Positions 51,001 through 63,000 of a DNA stretch of 64,000 nt are shown piece by piece. The position numbers were made by a program, and so were the translations under genes. The stretch comes from Chthoniobacter flavus. Lineage in GTDB: Bacteria > Verrucomicrobiota > Verrucomicrobiia > Chthoniobacterales > Chthoniobacteraceae. Numbering within the stretch: position 1 is the stretch's first letter; each line of letters begins with the position of its first letter. The stretch spans positions 87,582-151,581 of the forward strand of contig CAMAUX010000003.1 of assembly GCA_945861435.1 (NCBI GenBank), in the 5' to 3' direction. The notes beneath the pieces are model-generated. The model was not told the DNA's origin. It saw only the letters and a list, made by a program, of their open reading frames with translations, and did not search any database.

Positions 51001-54000
51001 GATGGCATCCTCGCCCTCACCTTCAACGGCGCGACCACGCTCGCCGCAAGCCCGACCATCACCGTGACCGCCCCGCAGATGTCCGTCACCCTCGGCGGTG
51101 TGCTCTCCGAGTCCGGCGGTTCCTTCGGCATCACCAAGACCGGCCTCGGCACCCTCACGCTCGCCGGCACCGCCAACACCTTCACCGGCAAAACCACCGT
51201 GAGCGCCGGCATCCTCTCCATCGCGGGCGCCAGCAGCCTCGGCGCGGATCCTTCTTCCGTGGTGGCCGACCAGCTCACCCTGCAGAACGGCGCCATCCTC
51301 GTCAGTTCCGCAACTGCCACGCTTGCCGCCAACCGCGGCGTGACCATCGGGAGCGGGGGAGGGGCCTTCGCACCCGCTTCATCTACAACGCTGACCATCA
51401 ACGGCGCGATTACCTCCTCGGGCTCCGTTTTCGTCACGGGCGCCGGTCAGGTCGTCTTCTCCAGCGCCAATACCTACCTCGGTGCCACGGAGGTGTTTTC
51501 CGGTAACTTGCGCATCCGCAATGGCGCCGGATTGGGCGCAACCGACAGCGGAACGTCCGTCTATTCGGGCGCAGCTCTGGAGCTGGACGGCACTTCGGCA
51601 CCCCTCACGGTCGGTGCGGAAGCCCTCACTCTCTACGGCACCGGTATCAGCTCAGGCGGTGCCCTCCGTAATATCGCCGGGGCCAATACTTACAGCGGTG
51701 CGATCACGCTCGGTGCCTCGGGCGTGAACATTAATTCCGATGCCGGCACACTGACTTTGAATGCGGCTGGCGGTCCCGCGGTGACCGGAACCAACACCAA
51801 TCTCACCCTCGGTGGCACGGGCAACGGTGTGATTGCAACGCCCCTCACAATCGGCTCCGGGACGCTCACCATGGCGGGCACTGGCACATGGTCGCTGGGT
51901 GGAGCCAACACCTTCTCCACTGCCACCATCAGCACCGGAACGCTGAGCTTCCGGACGAAGGACTCCATGGCCGGCCCAGTGACGGCTTCGGCCGCCGCCA
52001 CCGTCGGCTTGGGCGTAAAACAGTCCGACGCCAATTATTTTAGCTCCACCGACGTCGACAATCTTTTCAGCAACAGCCTCAGCGGGGTGACCATGAACGC
52101 CACATCGCTGGTGGGCGTCGACACCGCCGCCGGCGATTTCACCTACTCTCCCAGCTTCGGCACCACGAGTCGCGCCTTGGTAAAACTGGGTGCCAACACT
52201 CTCACGTTGTCCGGTACGCCCGCCATCAACGGAGGACTCTCCGCCAACGGCGGGACCCTCCTTCTTTCCGGAAGCATCTCCTCCACAGGCGCCACTACCG
52301 TAAATGCCGGCACGCTCAGCGTGGCGGGGACTCTCACCGGCGATGTGGCTGCATCGCTGCTCAACATCGGGAGCGTCGCAGGAAATAGCGTGGTCAATGT
52401 CAGCGGCACGCTCTCGAATTACCTCAATCTTTACGGCGCCAATGTCAGCGGAGCAGTCGCGGTTTACAATCAGACCGGCGGATCCGCCACCTTCGCCTAC
52501 ACCGGCACAACAGATGCGAACTCCTTCCGCCTTTCCCGCGCGACCGGCGGCTACGGATACCTGAATCTGACCGGCGGCACCCTCACCGCGCCTGGCCGAG
52601 TCAACCTTGCCCATCTTGGCACCGCAGTGGCCTATATCGGCGGAACCAACGCCGTCGCCAACTTCAAGGGCGAATGGATGATGGTCTCCGGCTTCGGCAA
52701 TGCCGGCACTTCCGGTTCGCTGACAATCGGTGCCGGCGGCACGCTCGATCGGACTGGTGCGTCCAACTTCTTGGGCATCTTCATGAACAATGCCAGTCAG
52801 TTCGGCGCCATGAATATGGCAGGGGGCAATTTCATCAACCCGACTCGGGCTGTCGTATTCGGGAACAACGGGTCCGGGGCTACGAACAACGTCGGCTTTC
52901 TGAACTTCGCAGGCGGCACCTTCTCCACCGGTGTCAATGTCACCAACAGCGTCGGCACCAGCACCGGCAATCAGGTCTTCCTCAATTTCGCCGGCGGTAC
53001 CTTCCTCGCCACCGCTCCTCTGACTGCAGCCCTTCCCGTCACGGTCACCGGCCAGACCGTGACCACGACCCTCTTTGGCCCCGTCGATAACAGCAATCTC
53101 GGGTCGGGCGTTTCCTGGACCGGCGGCGCGACCTTCGACACGAACAACAACGCGGTCAGCCTGACAGGGAACCTGCTGGGCGCCACCGGCGCCGGCGTCA
53201 CACAGACCAATCTCACCGTGACACCCGGTTCCGGTTACGTCGGCGCTCCGCTCGTTCAGTTCAGCACCGCTGGTCTCGTTGCCAATGGCACGCCAGCGTC
53301 TGGCTATGCCGTGATGGACGGAGACCGAGTCAAAGGAATCGTCATTACCAGTCCGGGTACGTATTCCGCAGGCACCGTGCCCACGGTTACTCTCACCGGA
53401 GGCGGCGGAACCGGTGCCAGCGTTGCGATCAGCGCATTGAACACGGCGAACGCCTCCACAGGCGGTCTCACCAAGACCGGTGCGGGCACACTCACGCTCA
53501 CAGGAACCAACACCTATGGCGGCACCACGACGATCTCCGGCGGTGTGCTCACCTTTGGCACTGTCGCCTCCAAACCTTCCGGAGGTTTGGTGACCGTCGC
53601 ATCCGGTGCAACTCTCGCCGTGAGCCTCGGCGCTGGGGCATCCTATTTCACGGCGACCGACGTCGATAGTCTGCTCGCTGGAACCTCTGCAGGCGTGACC
53701 AATGCCCCGGGTTCATGGGTTGGCATCGACACCACCACCGGCAACCAGAGCTACGCACTGCCAATGAGCGGCAGCCAGGGTTTTGCAAAGGTCGGCATCA
53801 ACAACCTCACCCTCACTGGGGCGAGCAATTATTCGGGCACGATTAACGTTTCTGCCGGCACCTTGGTGTCTGCAGGGTCTTCTCCCCTCGGCATCGGCCC
53901 AGTGACTCTCAACGGCGGCATCCTCTCCCTGCAGTGGGACGGCTCCGCCGCCACCAGCGGAGGCACCCCGGAAACGCTTACGCTCCCCAACTCGGTAACC

Positions 54001-57000
54001 GCGAACACCGCCGCCCCCACCATCACCGTGGACCGCGCTGCGCTCGCCTATGCGCCGCTCAACCTCACGGCGGCGAACAAGACCATCGCGGTCTCGGCGC
54101 TCACGCTCACGCAGCCCGCCACCACCCTCACGGTTACCAACAACAACGGCTTCGGGCTCCTGGTTGCCGGCAACCTCGCGCTTCCCGCCAGCGGCGGCAC
54201 CACCACCTTCAACGTGGCCACCGCCTCGGTGTCCAACGTCGTTCAGGGCCTCACTCTTTCCGGTGTGCTCAGTGGCGGCCAGACCGGCTCCACCAACGTC
54301 GTCCTCACCAAGTCCGGTGCCGGCACGCTCGCACTCACGGGCACCAACACCTTCGGCGGCTCCAGCTCCCTCATCGATGTCACCGCCGGCATCCTCTCAG
54401 TCTCCTCCAACGGCGCCCTCGGCGATCTTTCCAACGTCGTCCGCCTCTCTGCAAACTCCGCGACCCAAGGCCTGCGCCTCACCGGCGGCAACGCCTACAC
54501 CCTCACCGGCCGCACCATCAACATCAACGCCGCCACCGTCGGCATCGATGTCACCGGCGGCACCATCGCCACCCTCGACACCGCCTTCACCACCAGCGCC
54601 GCCTCCAACACGCTCCAGAAAAACGACAACGGCATCCTCGCCTTCGCCTCCACCGTCAACAACGCCGGCCTCACCGGCACATGGACCATCAATGCAGGCG
54701 GCCTCCGGATCGCGAACAATTCCAACCTCAATTCCAACGCCACCGCCGTCACGATCCCCAACAACGTCGGCGCCGCGCTTCAACTCGATGGATCCGCCGG
54801 CGGGTTCACTCTCTCCCGCGCCATCAGCATCAGCAACACCGGCATTAATACCGGCGGCGCACTCCAGAACCTGAGTGGCAGCAACACCGTCTCCAGCACG
54901 ATCACCCTCGGAGCCGCCGCCACCATTGGCGCCGACAGCGGTTCCACGCTCAACCTCACCGCCGCCTCGCCTTTCGCCGGCACCCAAAACCTCACTCTCA
55001 ACGCCGCCGGCACCATCAACATCTCCGGAGCACTCTCCGCTTCCAGTCCCGGCGCGATCACCAAGATCGGCGCGGGCAACCTCGCGCTCACGGGCGACAG
55101 CAGCGTCACCAGCGCCTACATTGCCAACATCGGCGTGAACGCCGGCACCCTCACCCTCAGCGGCTCCGGCAAACTCGGCGGTACCGGTACCCTCACCGTG
55201 AACCCGGGCGCCATCCTTTCCATCAACGACGCCACCGCCGTCGCCAGTCGCCTTGGTGGTCGCCCGCTCGCCTTTGCCGGCGCCACATTCAATTACAGCG
55301 TCAACGCCGCGGCCTCCTCCACCGAGACCATTGGCGTCCTCACCCTGAACTCCGGCGGAAGCGCGATCGCGGTCACCAACTCCGGCTCACAAGCCTCCAC
55401 ACTCACTTTCGCGAGCCTCACTAACACCGCCGCCGGCAACTCGCTCGACGTCTCGGGCGCCGTGGGCACCTCCACCAACAAGGTCATCTTCACCACCGCA
55501 CCCACGCTGGCTCCTGTAACCACGGGCATCCTCGCGAGGGTGACCACCAACGGCAACGAGTTCGCCACCTACAACGGCACCACCGGCGTCACCCCGTTCA
55601 CCGGCTATTCCTCAGCCACCAACATCCTCCTCGCCAGCACCACCCAGACCTTCAAGGCGCTTGCCTCCACCTCCAACTCCCTTACTGCCAGCCAGACCAT
55701 CAACGGCCTCACCCTCACCAGCGGGGGCGGCTCCGTGAACGTCGGCGGCGTCGCCGGCATCACCGCCACCACGCTCACCCTCACCAGCGGCGGCATCCTC
55801 GCCAACGGCACCGGCAGCGGATCCACCCTCTCCGTCCCTGTCGTGGCGGTCGGCGCGGTGGAGGCCATGGTCCACGTCGCCAGCGGCCAGACCCTCGATG
55901 TCTCCAGCGCCTTCACCGGCACCGCCGGCTTCACCAAGACGCTCCCCGGCACGCTCAACCTCAACTCTCCGCAGTTCGTCAGCGGCGCGACAACCCTCAA
56001 CGCCGGCACTGTCAAACTCGTCAGCGGCGCCACCAACACGCTCCTCTTCAACAACGCCCTCACCGTCAACACCGGCGCCACACTCGACCTCAATGGCGGC
56101 GTCCAGTACGTCGGCACCCTCACCAACCAGGGCGCCGCTGCCAACGCGGGCGTCTCCGGCGGCACCATCACATCCACCACGGGACTCGGCATGCTGGTGA
56201 TCAACAGCGCCGCCTCCTCCTACTCGGGTTCGCTCTCCGGAACCAGCGGCAGCACCGGTGTCGGCTTCGTGCGTTCGGGCGCCTCCGGCAACTTCAACGT
56301 CCTCAGCCCGCTCACCTATGGCGGCCCCACCCTCATCAACGGCGGCGGCCTGACCATCGGCAACGCCCTCAACGGGTTCAGCCTCTCTGACAGCGGCAGC
56401 CTCCCGAACACCTCCTCCATCACCCTCAGCTACTCCTCGATCAACCTCAACAACTTCGCTGGGATGACCAACGTGACGGATCGTCTCAACGACTCCGCAC
56501 CCATCACCCTCAACGGCGGCAGCATCAACCTCATCGGCCGCCTCAATGCCGCCAGCACGGAGTCCATCGGCGCGGTCACTTTGAACCAGGGCGTCTCGGT
56601 TCTCTCAGCGGCGGAAAGCACCAACGGCCCCATCGCCCCGAATGCGGCCAAGCTCACGCTCGCCAGCCTTTCTCGTAATGCGAGCGCCGGCGCCACCGTC
56701 TTCTTCGCTCAGAACTATCAGGGATCCAGCAACGCCTCCCTCGGCCAGTTGGGTGGCGCCAGCCCCTTCAACTCCAAAGCCGTCGTCATCACCGCCGCCC
56801 CCTCACTCACCAACCAGATCATGGGCGGCTGGGCGTTCGCGGGTACGGGCTTCTTCAACACCAACATCATCGAGTTCGCCAGCTATCTGCCGACTCTCGG
56901 CGTCGGCGCACTCAACACCACAGGCTTCCCAGGCTACGACGGCATTTCTCTCACCGGCGCCACGGCCACCCAAAACATCCGCGTCACCGCGAGCACCACC

Positions 57001-60000
57001 GCGCCCTCCGGCACCACCACCCTCAATTCGCTCAACTTCCTCAACGCCACCGCGAGCACCAACAACGTCCTCACCTTCACCGCCGCAACCGACAAACTCG
57101 TGCTCTCGAGCGGCGGCCTCCTCGTGCAGAACGTCGTCAACGGAACCTCCGGAACCTCCTCCCTAGGCACATCCGCCAATTCCGGTCGCCTGACTTCCGC
57201 CTTCTCCAACGGGGCCGGCGCCAACGACCTCTTCCTCTTCTACCAGAACAACACCGCTGCCAACGTCCTCACCGTCAACTCCGTCATCGAGGACAACGGC
57301 TCCACCCCCGTGCGCCTCGTCGTGACCGGCGGCAACTTCGCTGCGAGCAACGTCACCCTCCAAGGCACCAACACCTACACCGGCGGCACCGTGGTCAGTA
57401 ACGAAATCCTCACCGTCGGCGCCACCGGCACTCTCCCCGCCGGCGGTGTGACCCTCAACAACGCCTCGCTCACCCAGACCAGCGGCGGTGTCATCGCCTC
57501 ACAGGCCGCCACCCTCAATGGCGGCAGCACTCTCACACTCGTCGGCAACAACACCCTCACCAGCCTCGCCTTCAATAACAACGGCGGCACTGCCAACCCC
57601 TCCGTCGCCACCGGCGGCGTGCTCACCCTGCCCGGCGGATCCAGCATCAGCGCCACTTCCAGCAACGTCGGCACCACCTCCACCCTCAGCGGCACCGTGG
57701 ATTTCGGCGGCAACACACCCACCGTCTCCGTCGCCCCCATTCAGTTCACCGACCCGGTCACCTCCACCACCAAGGTCCTCGCCCCGTGGCAGGCGGCCCT
57801 GAACATCAGCGCCGCGGTCCAGAATTCCGGCGCCATCACCAAGACCGGCAACGGCGTTCTTCAACTCTCCGGCGCCAGCACCTTCAGCAACGGCCTCACC
57901 ATCAGCGCGGGTGGCCTCATCATCGGCGCCAGCAGCACTCCCTCGACCCTCTACAGCACCGTCACCTCCGGCCCGCTGGGCACCGGTTCGGTCACCATGG
58001 CCGCGGGCACCAGCCTCCTCGCCTCCGGCGCCTTCACGCTCGCGAACAACTTCACGTTCCTCGGTGACACCACCTTCGCCGGCACCAACAGCTTCACCCT
58101 CAACGGCATCACCACGCTGCCCACCATCTGGAACGCCACCGTCTCCGCACCTCTCACGACCATCACCATCGGCGACGCTAGCAACGCCGTTTCCAGTGAC
58201 CTCATTAACAAATCCGGCCCCGGCACTCTCACCGTTAACAACTACGCCGGCACCATCCAGGCCAGCGGCGGCCTCGCCCTCACCGGCGACGGCAACGCCC
58301 TCAGCTCCCAGCAGATCCTGTCCCTCGGCGGCAACCTCATCCTCACGGGCGACTCTTCCGTCTCCGTGAATCGTTCCAGTGCGGCCCCCAATGCCCGCAA
58401 CAAGATGCTCCAGAAGGGGAGCCTCACCCTTCCCGGAAACATCCTCAGCGTCACCAATTCCAACGGCTACGGCCTCGAGTTCACCGGCTCCACCACCATG
58501 ACCGGCCCGGCTCACTTCGCCGTCGCCACCGCCACCGCTTCCAACCTCGTCCAAGGCCTCACCCTCACCGGCCAGATCACAGGCTCCGGCTTCGGCATGA
58601 TCAAGTCCGGCCCCGGCACCCTCGTCCTCGGCTCCTCTTCCAATACCTTCGGCGGTTCCGGCTCCACCATCGACATCATCGGCGGTGTCGTCGCCGCAGG
58701 CTCAGACGGCGCCCTCGGTAATTCCAACAACTCCGTCATCCTCAATATCGACGGCAGCACCGGCGTCGGGTTCCGTGCGACGAACACCTTCTCCACCAGC
58801 CGCACCTTCCGGCTCGCGCAGCCCAACAACGCCATCGAGGTCACCGCTGGCAGCGTGCTCACCCTCACCTCGCCATTCACCCTCTCGGCCGCCACCAACA
58901 TCCTCAACAAAAACGACAACGGCGTCCTCGAACTCGCCGCTGACAACTCCGCCACCAACTGGTCGGTCTCCGGTGGCGGCATCCTCGTGAACGCAGGCGC
59001 CGTGCGGCTCAGCAACAACAACGCCGCGGGTCTCTCCACCAACGCCATCATCGTCAACGCCGCATCCGCTGCGGTGGGCGCGGCCGTGCAGCTCGCCGGC
59101 AACGTGACGATCGCCAACCCGATCACCATCAACCCCACCACCACCAACAACACCGCCACCGGCCTCAACGGCTTCAGCGGCGCGCTCGAAAACGTCTCCG
59201 GCACCAACACGGTGACCGGCGTGATCACCTACGGCGCCGACTCCTCCATCGGCGCCAGTGCCGGTGTCCTCAACATCAACGGCACCATCAACGGCACCAG
59301 CACCTCGGTGAGGACCCTCGCCTTCACCGGCGCAGGCACCATCAACCTCAACAGCAACCTCACCAGCGCCACCACCACCCCCAACCAACTCTACGCCATC
59401 ACCAAGTTCGGTTCCGGCACCCTGACAATTACGACCGCAAACCCGGTCATCCTCACCAACAACCTCAACGTCTTCGGTGGTACCCTCGCATTCTCCGGCA
59501 ACGGCACCCTCCTCAACGCCGGCGGCAACACCGGCATCGCTGCCACGATCAACCCGGGCGCCACGCTCTCCATCGACAACTCCACCGTCAACCTCGGCAA
59601 CCGTCTCGGCGCCCGCAACGTGAACCTCTACGGCGGCGCACTCAACTTCATCGGCAACAGCGCCGCGGATTCCGCAGAAATGCTCGGCGGCCCCATCTTC
59701 AGCCGCGGCTATTCCGTCATCACCGTCACTGCACAGCCCGGGTTCCAATCCAATCTCGGCTTCACCAACTCCTCCAACAGCCCCGCTCCCGCACAAAACG
59801 CCAATCCCGGGCCCTCTGGTGCCTCCATCCTCTTCCGCGGCACCAACCTCGCCGCCACTCCCACCGCCGGCTCCGCCACCATCCGCGACACGGGCGCCAC
59901 CAACGGCTTCCAGTTCAACGGCCAGAGCGGCGCCACGGGCACCAGCACCAAGGGCCTCATGCCATGGGCGCTCGTGGACACCTCCGCCACCGGCAACGGC

Positions 60001-63000
60001 ATCTCCTTCGCCACCGGCGACGGCACGAGCTTTACCACCACCTACGTGCGCCCCCTCGCCGCCAACGAGTACGGGACCGCCAACACCTTTGTCGCCAACA
60101 ACAACAACAACATCAACCTCACCACCGGCACCACCTCCACAGGCTCCGCCAATCTCAACATCAACTCCCTCACCATGGATGGAAACGCCGGGGTCACCAT
60201 CGGCTCCCTCCTCCAGCTCACCTCCAGCAGCGGCGGTTATCTGGTGAAGACCGGCTCCACCTCCACCATCTCCGGCGGCATCCTCAACCAAGCCAACGGC
60301 GCTTCTCCCTTCAACTTCTGGACCCTCGGGGACCTCTCTATCACCAGCCTTCTCACCGGCGGCAACGGCACCGCCAACCCCGCCATCAGCCTAGTGAAGG
60401 CGGGCGCCGGCACCCTCACTCTGAGCACCCCGCTTTCCCTCATCCCCGGCCTCACGACGATGAGTGCCAACTCGCTCTCCGGCCAGACTGTCATCAACGG
60501 CGGCACCCTCAAACTCGCCGGCGGCACCAACACCATCCAGGCCAACAACTACCTCCACGTCAGCCTCGGCGGCACCCTCGACCTCAACGGCACCTCCCAG
60601 CAGGTCTACGGCCTCTTCACCGACGGCGTCGTTGCAGGCTCCGGTGGCACCATCACCAGCAGCTCCGGCACCGGCAAACTCATCGTCAACAGCGACAGCG
60701 CCCGCAACTGGGCCGGCTCCATCTCCGGCTCCGTCAACTTCACGCGCTCCGGTCTGCAAACCTTCTCCGTTTACAGCGACAACCCCTACACCGGGTCCAC
60801 GCTCCTGAACGCGAGCACCACCACCCTCCAGCATCTCGGCGCTCTCTCCGGCACCAGCTCCCTCGACATCAACTACGCCACCCTCACCCTCGATAACAAC
60901 TACACCGCCAACGCCGGCAGCTACAACAACCTCACCAATCGCATCAACGACTCCGCCCCCATCGCCCTGCGCGGAGCCACCCTCAACTTCAGCGGACGCA
61001 TCAACGCCACCTCCTCCGAATCCCTCGGCGCCGTCTCCGTGGCACAGGGCTTCAGCCAGATCATTCCCACCGTCAACGGCACCGCCATCTCCGCGGCCGA
61101 CCTCACCCTCGCCTCCCTCTCCCAGTCCGATTCCGGCGCCACCCTCAACTTCAACCAGTCCAACCTCGGCCTCATCGGCACCAACGCCCGCGTCCTCATC
61201 TCTGCCATCAACGGGGTTGCCACCAGCGCCTCCACCGCCGGCCTCGGTCTCACCAACAACCTCATCGGCGGCTGGGCCAGCGCACAGAACGAGTTCGCCA
61301 CTTACATCCCCGGTCTCGGCGTCGCCGCACTCAATGCTGGGGGCGCTCCGGGCTACGATTCCACCACACTGCTCAGCGGCAGCAACCCCACCAAGAACGT
61401 CCGCATCACCAGCGCCGCTTCCATCCCCACTGGCGGCGCCACCTACAATTCCCTGGTGATCAGCGGCAACATCGCCTTCGGATTCACCACCGGCACCGAC
61501 ACCCTCAACCTTGTGAGCGGCGGCCTCATCGCCCAGCAGAACAACTCCAACATCGGCGCCTCCGTCGACTCCGGCCGCATCACCGCCGGTGGCCTCACCC
61601 CCTCCGCCACCAGCCCCCTCTACCTCTACAACCGCGCCAACACCGTCACGGTCAATTCGCGCCTCATCGACAACCCCAACGGCTCCACCTCCCGCGTCAT
61701 GGCCGTCCTCACCGCAAACGGCGGCGCACTCACACTCACCAACACCAGCAACTCCTACTCCGGCGGCACCGTGCTCAACGGCGGCACTCTCAACCTGCTC
61801 GCCTCCACCGCGGGCTCCGTGATCCCGCTCGCCAACGACCCCTCCAAGGGCCTCGTCATCAATGGCGCCACGGTCACGATGGGGTCCTCTTCCAACACCG
61901 TCTCCGGCCAGATCGCCTCCGGCAACGTCGTCACCCTCAACGGCGGCTCCACCCTCACCCTCTTCGGAAACAACACCCTCGCGGGCCTCGTCTTCAACAA
62001 CACGGGCGGCACGGCCAACCCCACCGTCAACACCTACTCCACCGCCACAGCCGCCGGCACAGGTTCCACGGGCGTCCTCACCATCGGCTCCTCGGGCATC
62101 ACCGCCACCTCCTCCAACGTGGGCACCACCGCCCTTGTCGAAGGCCTGCTGGATTTCGGCTCCAGCGCAAACACCATCAGCGTCGATTCCATTAACACGA
62201 GCGGTTCCACCGATGTCGCTCCCCTCCAGCGCGGCCTCCTCCTGCGCGGCATCATCGGTTCCTCCGGCGGCATCACCAAGACCGGCACTGGCGTCCTCGA
62301 CCTCAACGCCCAGCAGTCTTTCACCGGCCCCTTCACCGTCTCCGGCGGTGCCGTCAAAATCGGTGTCACCAACGCAGGCTCCCGCTACTCCGCGCTCACG
62401 CTGAACTCCGGCACTCGCCTCGACCTTAACGGCGTGAGCACCACATGGGGCTCCCTCGCAGGCTCAGGCACGGTCTTCAACAGCAGCACCACCACCAGCA
62501 CCCTCACCGCCGGCTTCGACAACACCTCCACCGTCTTCTCCGGACAGTTCGCACGCTTCAACGACGCCACCCTCGGACCCACCGCCTTCACCAAGATCGG
62601 CACCGGCACCCTGCGCCTCACCGCGGCCCAGTCTTCAAGCATCGCCTCCACCGGCACCATCACCGTCAGTGGCGGCACCCTCGCATTCGACGGCGCCGGT
62701 GCATGGTTCGCCGGCACTGCCACTCCCGCGTTCGCGAGCACCTTCACCGTCAACGCCGGCGGCACCCTCTCGCTCGATAACACCGCCGCAAACCTCAACA
62801 ACCGCCTCGGCATGGGCACCGTCGGGACGCTGAACATCCAGGGCGGCAAACTCGCCATCAGCGGTTCCTCCGCCTCCGCCACCACCGAGTCCATCACCAC
62901 CTTCAACGTGGTCAACGGCGGCGGTCGCATCGAGCTCACCCCCAACGCCGCAAGCGCTCTCACCCTCGCCATCACCACGCTCAACTCCGCCAACGGCACG

